DNA of 15,647 bases, taken from assembly GCA_027622115.1 (NCBI GenBank), contig JAQBZS010000046.1, positions 1 to 15,647 of the forward strand, written 5' to 3'. The notes under the pieces were generated by a model. The model saw only the letters and a program-made list of their open reading frames with translations. It did no database searches and was not told where the DNA came from. The DNA is from Planctomycetota bacterium (lineage in GTDB: Bacteria > Planctomycetota > Planctomycetia > Planctomycetales > Planctomycetaceae). The position numbers and the translations under genes were made by a program. How positions within the stretch are numbered: the stretch's first letter is position 1; every line of letters begins with the position of its first letter. Shown here in pieces: positions 8,600 to 15,647 of this stretch.

Positions 8600-9240
8600 G
8601 TGGGGAGCACTTCACTCCAACGCTTGGCCGAAACGTTGATCCATCACAGTTGCCGGCTGCAGCCCGGCCAGAACGCGATGATCGAGAGCTTCGATATGCC
8701 GGATTCGCAATTGGTCTGCCGGTTGGTCGAATTGGCCGCCGCGCAAGGCGCGATCCCTTGGGTCTCACAGAAAGACAACACGGTCCTGCGGTCGCTCTAC
8801 AAGACCGCCACCGTGGAATCCATGCAGTTGGCCGGTGGCTTCGAACGGGATCAAATGGAGCAGATGGACGCCTACATCGGGATTCGCGCGGCGACGAATA
8901 GCAGTGAAATGTCGCGTGCACCGCCGATTACGCCAAAATGGCCGAGGATCTCCAGCCACTCGCGGAACTGATGCGAACGACCGATCAAGTGCGGATCGTC
9001 TCGCCCGGAACGGACCTTTCGTTTTCGATCAAGGACATTCCCGTCATCCCGTGTTCGGGCGATCGCAACATTCCCGATCGCGAGTGCTTCACGGCTCCCG
9101 TGCGAAACAGCGTGAACGGCAAAATCAAGTACAACACGAAGGCTCGCTATCAGGGCACGATCTACGATGGGTTGGTCCGTTGTCGAGCCCGAGTTGCCGT
9201 TTCGCCGACCTGCATTGGAATTGATCCGAAGAGTTTGTAA
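8600..9240 (+). pseudogene. Decayed M29-family aminopeptidase
   Basis: Two adjacent frames carry pieces of one M29 (AmpS/AmpT-like) metallo-aminopeptidase. The first (about 8600-8916) reads LAETLIHHSCRLQPGQNA, then LVELAAAQGAIPWVSQKDN, VLRSLYKTATVESM and MDAYIGIRAATNSSEMS. The second (about 8917-9240) reads CTADYAKMAEDLQPLAELM, then VRIVSPGTDLSFSIKDIPVI, RNIPDRECFTAPVRNSVNG and YNTKARYQGTIYDGL. Family members have roughly 50-60 more residues between the two pieces, so an out-of-frame deletion has joined SSEMS to CTADYAKM. Near 9170 the reading again departs from the family, and the C-terminal half with the remaining metal ligands is missing. It cannot be a working peptidase. The N-terminal edge lies about 25 bp after the methyltransferase stop, so arrival of that cassette may have damaged it. 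Confidence 0.8.
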
Positions 9241-9292
9241 TTCTGTCGACGTCGGTCGTTGAGATTGGCCAAGTCGCGAAGCGTCCCTCTGT

Positions 9293-9310
9293 CCGCTCGC
9301 CAAAGAGCGG
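9293..9310. repeat. Small hairpin upstream of DUF1080 gene
   Basis: CCGCTC (9293-9298) and GAGCGG (9305-9310) form a perfect 6-bp stem with a 6-nt loop, 19 bp before the DUF1080 start codon. There is no T-run. It may be a leader structure or the end of the degraded upstream transcript. Confidence 0.3.
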
Positions 9311-9329
9311 CTGAAAATCAGGAGCCACC

Positions 9330-10067
9330 ATGATTCGCCTCCCGTTTCACATCGTATTGCTGGCCGTTGCAACCGTGATCGTGGCACACGCCCCCGCGCA
9401 AGCCGACGACAGGCCTGCTGCCAAGAAGCAAGCATCGAAAAAGAACGAAGCCGACAAGAAGGACGACGAGAAACTCAAGTGGATTTCGCTGTTCGACGGC
9501 AAGAGCCTTGAGGGCTGGATCAAGACGGAATTCGGTGGCCAAGGCGATGTGACGATCAAGGATGGAGCCGTCATCCTGGGTGTCGGCGCGGACATGACCG
9601 GCATTCACACCAAACGCAAGCTGCCGAATATCAACTACGACGTGGAATTCAATGCCAAGCGAGTCGATGGGAGCGACTTCTTTTGTGGCCTGACGTTTCC
9701 CGTCGGCAAGAAGCCGTGCTCCATGATTCTTGGCGGTTGGGGCGGCGGCGTCGTGGGCCTTTCAAGTCTCGACGGCTTCGACGCGTCTGAAAACGACACG
9801 TCGTCCAACTACGATTTCAAGAACGGCAAGTGGTATCACGTCCGTTTGCGAGTCACGGAAACCCACATTCAAGGGTGGATCGACAAAAAAAAGATGTTCG
9901 ACGTCAACATCACCAAACGAAAGCTGTCGATTCGGATCGAAGTCCAAGCGTCCAAGCCGTTTGGGTTTTCCACGTGGCAGACCACCGGTGCGTTGAAAGA
10001 CATCCGCATGCGAGCCCTAACACCTGCGGAAGTCGCGGAGACGAAAAAGACCGGAGCCCAGTTCTGA
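9330..10067 (+). CDS. Secreted DUF1080 protein (3-keto-disaccharide hydrolase family)
   Basis: This is a 245-residue exported protein. A signal peptide (hydrophobic core about 6-20, probable cleavage after the APAQA at 21-25) is followed by a Lys-rich linker (about 30-48) and one DUF1080 domain that opens with WISLFDGKSLEGWI (50-63). The domain has a concanavalin-like beta-sandwich fold. Characterised members cleave 3-keto-glycosides or bind sugar, and planctomycetes carry many paralogues. The typical FDGKSLEGW opening and the run of beta-strands (for example YDVEFNAKRVDGSDFF) are visible. AGGAG lies 7 nt upstream of the ATG and fixes the start. It appears to be a single-gene unit between a pseudogene and a DUF3127 gene. 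The substrate cannot be told from sequence. Confidence 0.85.
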   Translation: MIRLPFHIVLLAVATVIVAHAPAQADDRPAAKKQASKKNEADKKDDEKLKWISLFDGKSLEGWIKTEFGGQGDVTIKDGAVILGVGADMTGIHTKRKLPNINYDVEFNAKRVDGSDFFCGLTFPVGKKPCSMILGGWGGGVVGLSSLDGFDASENDTSSNYDFKNGKWYHVRLRVTETHIQGWIDKKKMFDVNITKRKLSIRIEVQASKPFGFSTWQTTGALKDIRMRALTPAEVAETKKTGAQF

Positions 10068-10226
10068 ACGCCGACGTTGCGGCGGGAGACGGTGAAGAGA
10101 TTTTCAGACGCCGATCGCAGGCGTAAAACAACCATCGCCTTCGGATTAATCGGCCAGAGTTTTGAGAAGAACAAGCCAACTTTGAGTGTGCAGAGAACCG
10201 TTGCCCGGAAAGTTAAGGAGTCAACC

Positions 10227-10610
10227 ATGAGCAACCCGACAGTTCGCGGAATCGTGCATTTGATCGAGGAAACCAAGACGTTTGGCCAGAAGGGGTTTCG
10301 CAAACGCCTAGTGGTGCTGGAACAGGAAGACGGACAATTCACCAACTACATTCCCATCGATTTCCTGCGGGACGATTGCGACAGCGTGGACAAGATGCGC
10401 GTCGGCAACGATGTCGAAGTCGCGTATCGGCTCAGCGGCCGAAAGTGGCAACGTGATTCCAACAGCGAGGTGAAGTTCTTCCTCAACGCGGAAGCGGTCG
10501 GCTTTCAAATCCTGGGCGGCAGCGACCAAACCTCCGACGACGGGCCGCCAGCGGATTACAATCCCGAACCGCCGCCCGAGACGTACGTCGGCGACGATGC
10601 GCCGTTCTAA
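10227..10610 (+). CDS. DUF3127 small protein
   Basis: This 127-residue protein matches the DUF3127 pattern: a compact beta-rich, probably OB-like domain (about 4-95) with GIVHLIEETKTFGQKGFRKR, then VVLEQEDGQFTNYIPIDFL and VGNDVEVAYRLSGRKWQ, followed by an acidic, Pro-rich tail ending DDAPF. Acidic tails of this kind occur on single-stranded-DNA-binding proteins, but a nucleic-acid role is only an inference here; the family has no established function that I can state. I chose the ATG at 10227 because AAGGAG lies 7 nt upstream; an open frame back to 10077 adds a poorly conserved stretch. A large hairpin repeat follows 13 bp after the stop. Confidence 0.75.
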   Translation: MSNPTVRGIVHLIEETKTFGQKGFRKRLVVLEQEDGQFTNYIPIDFLRDDCDSVDKMRVGNDVEVAYRLSGRKWQRDSNSEVKFFLNAEAVGFQILGGSDQTSDDGPPADYNPEPPPETYVGDDAPF

Positions 10611-10623
10611 CAATCGTCTGTGA

Positions 10624-10695
10624 ATTAGCCGTTTGGGCGATAGCCCCGGTTTTTTACGTTGAGCCGGAACCGTGCCTAGCGCCAAAACGGCTAAT
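10624..10695. repeat. 72-bp long-hairpin intergenic repeat
   Basis: Arms 10624-10651 and 10668-10695 are inverted copies of a 28-nt sequence (24 matches) around a 16-nt loop. The outer 16 nt (ATTAGCCGTTTGGGCG on the left) match at 15 of 16 positions. The left arm ends in a short T-run (10650-10655). It lies between the DUF3127 stop and the PhoD-like gene and could act as a bidirectional terminator or be a dispersed REP/MITE-type element. The right arm ends in an ATG-containing sequence that creates an in-frame but unlikely start (10694) for the next gene. Confidence 0.65.
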
Positions 10696-10735
10696 GAATA
10701 TCCGTCGGATTCCGGTCTCGTGGAATGGAAGCGAA

Positions 10736-12169
10736 ATGATGCGTCTTATTGCCGGATTTATCGCGGCTGTGGTTTTGTCGACATGGTGTGGCTCCACGCT
10801 CTTCGCGGCCCACATGGCGATGGGTTTCCGAGTTGGTGAAGTCACCCACACTTCGGCCATCGTGTGGACTCGCGTGACAAAGAACGCCGAGCGAAACCGA
10901 GACGGCTATCGCGATCCCATGAAGCGTGAGCGGCACGTCGATCGATATGTTGCGTCCGAAATCAAGGTGGAAGATCGCGAAGGAGCCACTCCCGGAGCGG
11001 AGGGTCAGGTCCGAGTCGCATATTCCACCGACGAGTCGTTCAGGGCGTCGGTCGTCTCCAATTGGGAAACCGTCAAGCCGGATCACGACTTTGTGCATCA
11101 GTTTCGTCTGAACGGACTGCGCGGCGGAACGAAGTATTTCCTAAAGGTCGAGGCTCGCGACAACGGCGATGCTCCCACCTCAGCCGCGTCGACCGGCTCA
11201 TTCAACACGCCCGCCGAGTCAAACCAGTGGCAGGACGTTTCGTTCTCCGTGGTGACCGGCCAGTCCTATTGGGATCTTGATGATCCAGCGGGCTACCACA
11301 TCTACCCCGCGATGCAAAAGCTCGGCCTGCATTTCATCGTGCCCACCGGCGACACGGTGTATCTCGACAGCGAAGCACCGCGAGCCCGCACGGTCGAATT
11401 GGCCCGTTATCACTGGCAGCGGATGTATTCCTTGCCGCGACATGTCGAGTTCCATCGTCACGTCCCCGGATACTGGGAAAAGGACGATCACGACGCCTGG
11501 GCCAACGACTGCTGGCCGACAATGTCCGCTCCTTGGATGAATCCGCTGACGTTCAAAGAGGGACTGGCCGTCTTTCGCGAACAAGTACCGATGGGCGACT
11601 TGACGTTTCGCACGATTCGCTGGGGCAAGGGCCTGCAAATCTGGATGGTGGAAGGCCGTGATTTTCGATCGCCGAACAACGCGCCCGATGGACCGAACAA
11701 GCTGATCTGGGGCAAGAAACAACGCGAATGGCTCAAACGCACGGTGCTCGCCAGCGACGCGGATTTTCGAGTCCTCATCAGCCCGACTCCGATCGTCGGA
11801 CCGGATCGAGCGAGAGGCAAGAACGACAATCATTCCAACAAAGCCTTCCAGACGGCGGGCGACGACTTTCGCAATTGGACCAAGTCCGAGGGCTTGAAGA
11901 ACTTCTACGTCTGCTGCGGTGATCGGCATTGGCAATACACGTCGGTCGATCTCAAGACCCAGCTTCGCGAGTTTTCCTGCGGTCCGGCCAGCGACAAACA
12001 TGCAGGCGGTTCGCCCGGTCGAGATCCACGAATCCAGCCGTTTCATCGCGTGAAAGGCGGCTTCTTGACGGTCAACGTCTTTCGCGAAGAAAAAGTGCCG
12101 ACCGTCGCGATTCGACACCACGACGTGCACGGCAAAGTGGTGGAAGAATTCAAGTCCCAATCGAAATGA
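10736..12169 (+). CDS. PhoD-like metallophosphoesterase (alkaline phosphatase D family)
   Basis: This 477-residue exported enzyme belongs to the PhoD family, which cleaves phosphate mono- or diesters with a metal centre. A signal peptide (MMRLIAGFIAAVVLSTW, ending near FAAHMAM) is followed by an N-terminal beta-sandwich (about 28-160, TSAIVWTRV and LRGGTKYFLKVEA) and then the phosphoesterase domain. Ligand motifs visible are GDTVYLD (205-211), KDDHD (249-253), EGRDFR (306-311) and GDRHW (395-399). The first family motif is altered: the usual S-C near the start of the catalytic domain reads VVTGQSYWD. I chose the ATG at 10736, with GGAAG about 6 nt upstream, because the signal peptide then begins at the N-terminus; the ATG at 10694 lies inside a repeat. 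The substrate is unknown and no Pho box was seen. Confidence 0.85.
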   Translation: MMRLIAGFIAAVVLSTWCGSTLFAAHMAMGFRVGEVTHTSAIVWTRVTKNAERNRDGYRDPMKRERHVDRYVASEIKVEDREGATPGAEGQVRVAYSTDESFRASVVSNWETVKPDHDFVHQFRLNGLRGGTKYFLKVEARDNGDAPTSAASTGSFNTPAESNQWQDVSFSVVTGQSYWDLDDPAGYHIYPAMQKLGLHFIVPTGDTVYLDSEAPRARTVELARYHWQRMYSLPRHVEFHRHVPGYWEKDDHDAWANDCWPTMSAPWMNPLTFKEGLAVFREQVPMGDLTFRTIRWGKGLQIWMVEGRDFRSPNNAPDGPNKLIWGKKQREWLKRTVLASDADFRVLISPTPIVGPDRARGKNDNHSNKAFQTAGDDFRNWTKSEGLKNFYVCCGDRHWQYTSVDLKTQLREFSCGPASDKHAGGSPGRDPRIQPFHRVKGGFLTVNVFREEKVPTVAIRHHDVHGKVVEEFKSQSK

Positions 12170-12474
12170 CCCGCAATGTGAGCGCCTTGCCGCTCACACG
12201 TACTGCACAACTCTGGGACCATGAGTATTCCATCGGCGCGGCATTTGGCTCAAGGGATGTCGATACGTGGATGCCAAGTCTTGAGATTCCGTACCAGCCG
12301 AGACCCCATGTCAATCACGTAAATCGCCGTTTCGACCGCGTGGTGGTGCTGGTTCACTCGCCGGTCCAGTCCTAGAATCCGCGCGAATCGACGATTCAGC
12401 GTCGCGAATCAGCCCGTTTCCGCGGAGCAAGTTGATCCGCCAAACTTCAACCAGCACGAAATCGGAGCACCCCA
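12170..12474. other. Intergenic region before bacterioferritin
   Basis: This 305-bp gap holds an 8-bp hairpin just after the PhoD-like stop and the bacterioferritin leader. A minus-strand frame of about 52 codons with no stop runs from 12408 to a TGA at 12250 and includes VNQHHHAVETAIYVIDMGS. It has no clear start or ribosome site, so it could be a remnant of a lost gene or chance. No promoter is convincing. Confidence 0.4.
12177..12198. repeat. Hairpin downstream of PhoD-like gene
   Basis: TGTGAGCG (12177-12184) and CGCTCACA (12191-12198) form a perfect 8-bp stem with a CCTTGC loop, 7 bp after the stop codon. There is no T-run, so it is either a weak or Rho-assisted transcript end or a small dispersed palindrome. 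Confidence 0.5.
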
Positions 12475-12960
12475 ATGCAAGGCAGCCAAAAAGTCATCGA
12501 TGCCCTCAACGACGGCCTCACCATCGAACTCACCGCCATCAACCAGTACTTCGTGCAGTCCAAGATGTGCAAGAACTGGGGGCTGAACAAGCTCGGCGAC
12601 AAGCACTACCACGAATCGATCGGCGAAATGAAACACGCCGAATTGCTCATCGATCGCATTATCTTTCTTGACGGCGTTCCGGAAATCGCACGCTACGACG
12701 TCATCCGAGTCGGAACCGAGGTGAAGGAGCAGTTCGAGAACGACCTAAAACTCGAAACCAGCGGAGTCAACGCCTACAACGCCGCGATCAACATTTGCCT
12801 GGCCGAGAGCGACGGCGGCAGCCGGGAATTGATTGAGAAAATCCTGGTCGAATCGGAAGAGCACGTCGATTGGCTCGAATCGCAACTCGACTTAATCGAG
12901 AAAGTCGGAATCGAGAACTACCTCATCACGCAAATTGGTGACGATCCCGAAGGGCACTGA
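12475..12960 (+). CDS. bfr: Bacterioferritin
   Basis: This 161-residue ferritin-like four-helix protein should form a haem-containing 24-subunit cage that oxidises Fe(II) and stores iron in the cytoplasm. Length and sequence match bacterioferritin throughout: IELTAINQYFVQSKM (17-31), HESIGEMKHAELLIDRI (46-62) and VDWLESQLDLIEK (131-143). Ferroxidase ligands Glu18, Glu51, His54, Glu94 and His130 are present, as is the haem ligand Met52. The sixth ligand, Glu127 in Escherichia coli, aligns with Ser127 here (VESEEH, 125-130), with Glu at 126 and 128. This could be a swapped Glu/Ser pair or a local shift in the helix. GGAG lies 9 nt upstream of the ATG. The 3' end overlaps the opposing ferredoxin gene by 43 bp. 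Confidence 0.95.
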   Translation: MQGSQKVIDALNDGLTIELTAINQYFVQSKMCKNWGLNKLGDKHYHESIGEMKHAELLIDRIIFLDGVPEIARYDVIRVGTEVKEQFENDLKLETSGVNAYNAAINICLAESDGGSRELIEKILVESEEHVDWLESQLDLIEKVGIENYLITQIGDDPEGH

Positions 12961-13151
12961 GCGACGCCCGGACACATTCCGTTCAACACGTCGCGAATCG
13001 CACAATGGCAGGCAGTACAGCCGCTGCCGGCACCCGTCTGGCGGATGACTGCCTTCAAAGTGGTACAACCGCACAAATCGACCGCCTCTTCGACGGTGTC
13101 GCGATCGATACCCAAGCAATGGCAAAGCATCTGTGTTGATTGTGCGATCAT
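12918..13151 (-). CDS. bfd: Bacterioferritin-associated ferredoxin (BFD-like [2Fe-2S])
   Basis: This 77-residue protein has the BFD-like [2Fe-2S] fold: Cys10-x-Cys12 (LCHCLG) and Cys45-x2-Cys48 (GCTACHC) are the expected cluster ligands, with the helical VEEAV and TLKAVIRQTGAGSGC segments between. In bacteria where it has been studied, Bfd donates electrons to bacterioferritin to release stored iron, so it is the functional partner of the adjacent bfr. After the domain a 20-residue tail carries three further Cys (60, 66, 74) and lies in the part that overlaps bfr. The ATG at 13151 gives a short lead-in; Met8 is another option. A Fur-like palindrome lies about 30-48 bp upstream. Confidence 0.88.
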   Translation of the reverse strand: MIAQSTQMLCHCLGIDRDTVEEAVDLCGCTTLKAVIRQTGAGSGCTACHCAIRDVLNGMCPGVAQCPSGSSPICVMR

Positions 13152-13180
13152 TGCAGCGGCTCAGAAGGTGAGTGCCTAAT

Positions 13181-13199
13181 ACTGAGACTCAATCTCAAT
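13181..13199. promoter_or_regulatory. Fur-box-like palindrome
   Basis: The 15-bp core TGAGACTCAATCTCA (13183-13197) is a 7-1-7 inverted repeat with 6 of 7 pairs; extended to 9-1-9 it keeps 7 of 9. The TGAGA...TCTCA shape is a common variant of the Fur operator. It lies upstream of the ferredoxin gene, where iron repression of bfd would be expected, and about 84 bp before the divergent transporter start. A Fur site is an inference from shape and context; a related metal regulator could bind instead. Confidence 0.5.
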
Positions 13200-13282
13200 T
13201 GGCTCGATTCTAGAGGAATGGCCTGCGGTGTCAATCCTCGGCGAGCCGAAATCACCGTGACGATGTGCGGGGCGAATCGGGA

Positions 13283-15493
13283 ATGAATCGAATCGGCGGA
13301 CTTGTGGCGAGGCACCGAGCTTGGGCTTGGTGTCTCGTTGTCGTTTTGAGCATTGCTCCCGGTCTGGGCTTGTTAGGAATTCGACTGTCCAAACAGCAGT
13401 TTCACAGTTGGGCGTCCGAGGAGCAGTTAAGCGAACTCAACGAGACTTTGGAGTCATTTACCAGCGATTCGTCCGACTTTCCCAGCCTGTTGGTCCTTGA
13501 GTGCGAAGACTTCTTCACTCCGGACCGGAATGACGCGTTGCATGCTGCTGTGGCGGCGATGCGAGAATTCTATGATGCCCAGCATGTGACTTGGGTTGGC
13601 GACATCCCCCGAGTTTCGCCATTCGGTCCGGCGACCCCGCTGTTGCCGGGTCGGGGCGCGTCCGCGAGCGAACTTCGCGAGGCACGTGCGGCTTTGTTGA
13701 AGCACCCGCTGGTCGGTGGCCAACTGCTCGCTAAAGACGGTCGGACGATGATCATCGGCACGCAAGTTCGCGGTTCGACCGCCTTCGACGAACTGCGCCG
13801 CACGGCGACTCGCCATCTGGAGCCGGTCGGTATTCGAGTCCGCCTCACGGGCATCGACCCAATCCGCCGAGCGTACCGTGACGCACTCGACGAAGGACAT
13901 CTGCGTTTGCTGTTCACCGCGATGCTGGTCGTACTCGTTTTGGCGCTAATTATCTTTCGCGATTTCCGCGCGATCATTGTCGCGTCGAGCGGCCCGGCCG
14001 TGGGCGTGTTTTGGACGCAGGGTCTGATGGATCTGTTTGGCGGCACTCACAACGAACTTCTCATTCTCGTCCCGGTGATGATCTTGGTGGTGGGGTTCAC
14101 GGACTCCGTGCATTTCGTCGTGGACATTCGCCAGCAACGCGCGGCGGGCGAATCCGCTGCACAAGCCGCCGAATCCGCCGTGCGGCACGTGGGCAATGCC
14201 TGCCTGCTCACGTCGTTGACCACGGCGATCGGCTTCGGATCGTTAATGCTCGCCGACTCACAAATCATCGACGGCTTCGGCCGACAGTCCGCGATCGGTG
14301 TGCTGCTCACATTTGTGGCCGTGGTGCTGGTCGTGCCGTTGATGAGCAACTCGTGGTTCGGCCGCAATCTTCACCGCAGTGCGGACCGAGACCTGGTGGG
14401 CCGCAACATGCAGCGGCTGACCTGGTTGATCGACGGCATCGTGCGGCATGGCAAGGCCGTGTCCATCGCGGGAATCGCCGCCACGATGTGCTTGGGAATC
14501 GGTGCCTTCATGCTCGAACCCGACGATCGATTGGAACAACGCATCCCCAACAACAGCGAAGCCTGGCAGGCAATGCATCACTGTGACCAGGAACTTGGCG
14601 GGATTCGCCTGTTGCGGATCAGTATCCAATTGCCGGAAAACGCGGATCGCGAACAGACATGGCGATTGATCGGTGACTGCGAGCGGCTGATTCAAGACGA
14701 AGAAACGCTGGGCGACCCAATCTCCATTCGAGATTGGCTGAGCTTGGTCCCCGGAGCGAATCGTCCACAGAAACTCGTGATGACTCGGTTCTTGCCCGCA
14801 CAATATCGCCACGAATTCTGGAACGAAGACCAACTTCGCACGCAAGTCGTCAGCCGGATGCAGGACTTGGGAATGCGGGTTTACCGTCCGATACTGGACC
14901 GGTTGCGGGCGAGAATCGCCGAGCTTGAAACTCGCAATCCGGAGTTCCAGTTCACTTTGACTGGAGACGCGATCGTCGAAGGCGAGATCGTCCAGGACGT
15001 GGTGCGGGAACTCTTCGGCAGCCTGTTGATTGCGGCCGCGATTATCTTTCTCGTGATCACCGCGGCCTACCGTTCGATCAAAGTCGGGCTGCTGTCCTTG
15101 ATTCCCAATATCTTCCCGCTCTTGGCCACGGCATCGATCCGAGCGGCGGTTGATACGTCGCTGGACATCGCGAGCGCCACGTCGTTTGCCATTTGTTTGG
15201 GAATTGCGGTGGACGACACGATCCACTTCTTGACGCGTTATCGCCGCGAACGCGCGGAAGGCCGAGACGTCCCCACCGCAATCCGCCAAGCCTTCGTGAC
15301 GGTCGGCAGCGCGTTGGTGATGACGACGGTGGTGATGGTATCCGGATTCGCCAGCGTCATGACCAGCCAAATGCCGACGCACTTCTTGTTTGCGTCGATG
15401 GCCTGCTCGACCATTGGAGCCGCGCTGCTGGGAGATTTGGTGATCCTGCCCGCGCTGCTGTCATGGATCGACGGATCACCCGATTCCCAGTGA
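13283..15493 (+). CDS. RND/MMPL-family transporter
   Basis: This 736-residue inner-membrane protein has the duplicated RND layout: a first helix (about 13-34), a large periplasmic loop (about 35-205), five helices (about 208-360), a second leading helix (about 392-412), a second loop (about 415-575) and five closing helices. Each half has a polar, probably proton-relay, motif in a helix: GFTDSVHF (Asp274, His277) and GIAVDDTIHF (Asp644, Asp645, His648). This is the MMPL/HpnN-like or patched-like type of RND exporter, which moves lipids, hopanoids or other hydrophobic molecules; the substrate is not readable. The ATG at 13283 gives the common MNRIGGLVARHRAW opening, while a GTG at 13265 would add six residues. 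No membrane-fusion or outer-membrane partner gene is in the window. A Fur-like box lies upstream, but it may serve only the divergent ferredoxin. Confidence 0.85.
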   Translation: MNRIGGLVARHRAWAWCLVVVLSIAPGLGLLGIRLSKQQFHSWASEEQLSELNETLESFTSDSSDFPSLLVLECEDFFTPDRNDALHAAVAAMREFYDAQHVTWVGDIPRVSPFGPATPLLPGRGASASELREARAALLKHPLVGGQLLAKDGRTMIIGTQVRGSTAFDELRRTATRHLEPVGIRVRLTGIDPIRRAYRDALDEGHLRLLFTAMLVVLVLALIIFRDFRAIIVASSGPAVGVFWTQGLMDLFGGTHNELLILVPVMILVVGFTDSVHFVVDIRQQRAAGESAAQAAESAVRHVGNACLLTSLTTAIGFGSLMLADSQIIDGFGRQSAIGVLLTFVAVVLVVPLMSNSWFGRNLHRSADRDLVGRNMQRLTWLIDGIVRHGKAVSIAGIAATMCLGIGAFMLEPDDRLEQRIPNNSEAWQAMHHCDQELGGIRLLRISIQLPENADREQTWRLIGDCERLIQDEETLGDPISIRDWLSLVPGANRPQKLVMTRFLPAQYRHEFWNEDQLRTQVVSRMQDLGMRVYRPILDRLRARIAELETRNPEFQFTLTGDAIVEGEIVQDVVRELFGSLLIAAAIIFLVITAAYRSIKVGLLSLIPNIFPLLATASIRAAVDTSLDIASATSFAICLGIAVDDTIHFLTRYRRERAEGRDVPTAIRQAFVTVGSALVMTTVVMVSGFASVMTSQMPTHFLFASMACSTIGAALLGDLVILPALLSWIDGSPDSQ

Positions 15494-15647
15494 CCTTCGA
15501 CTTGCGATGCAATCCGACTCCGAGTGCGTTGCGTCCTGCCCCAACCCGAGTGCATCATCGCGCGAACGGTCGGGCCTGACCCATCTTCGACAGTAGCGAT
15601 TTGCAAGTACCGGTTTTTCAGGGACTTACGGCGGCCGCGCAAATCTT

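Noticed and set aside
10694..10735. Upstream ATG start for the PhoD-like gene
   Set aside because: It lies in the right arm of a repeat and would put 14 residues ahead of the signal peptide.
11219..12160. Long minus-strand open frame (313 codons)
   Set aside because: It is antisense to the PhoD-like gene and carries no recognisable motif.
12177..12198. Classical Rho-independent terminator
   Set aside because: The stem is perfect but no T-run follows.
14258..15382. Long minus-strand open frame (374 codons)
   Set aside because: It is antisense to the transporter; the translation is Arg/His/Gln-rich with no domain or membrane pattern.
15494..15647. Start of another gene at the right edge
   Set aside because: The 154 bp show no open frame that resembles a protein and no ribosome site leading off the edge.

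Overview
The window looks like chromosome of a planctomycete (Planctomycetota, probably near the Pirellulaceae). The signs are family content and style rather than a marker gene: a DUF1080 protein with a signal peptide, a PhoD-type phosphatase, an MMPL/RND exporter, a Ser/Thr kinase with the short N-terminal extension typical of this phylum, moderate-to-high GC, and intergenic hairpin repeats. No rRNA, tRNA, CRISPR array or transposase was found.

Layout. Positions 1-186 hold an inverted-repeat element. A flgN-like flagellar chaperone gene lies on the minus strand (187-681). A gap of about 470 bp separates it from a divergent gene for a large membrane Ser/Thr kinase with a C-terminal beta-helix ectodomain (1150-4236). 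That gene overlaps by 4 bp with a TadB-like type II secretion F-domain gene (4233-5075). Next is a compact cassette (5249-8575) of three same-strand, overlapping genes: a ParB/Srx-fold protein, an unrecognised protein with a possible PD-(D/E)XK-like core, and a C5 cytosine DNA methyltransferase. By eye it is less GC-rich than its surroundings. It is followed by a decayed M29 aminopeptidase pseudogene (about 8600-9240).

The right half has a secreted DUF1080 protein (9330-10067), a small DUF3127 protein (10227-10610), a 72-bp hairpin repeat, a PhoD-like phosphatase (10736-12169), and an iron pair: bacterioferritin (12475-12960, plus) and a bacterioferritin-associated ferredoxin (12918-13151, minus). 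The pair converge and overlap by 43 bp. A Fur-box-like palindrome lies upstream of the ferredoxin, between it and a divergent RND/MMPL transporter (13283-15493).

The most interesting parts are the three-gene ParB / nuclease-like / C5-methyltransferase cassette, which reads as a restriction-modification or defence-like module beside a broken gene, and the iron-storage pair, whose ferritin carries Ser where the ferroxidase ligand Glu127 is expected. Functions for the cassette are inferred from motifs and gene order only.
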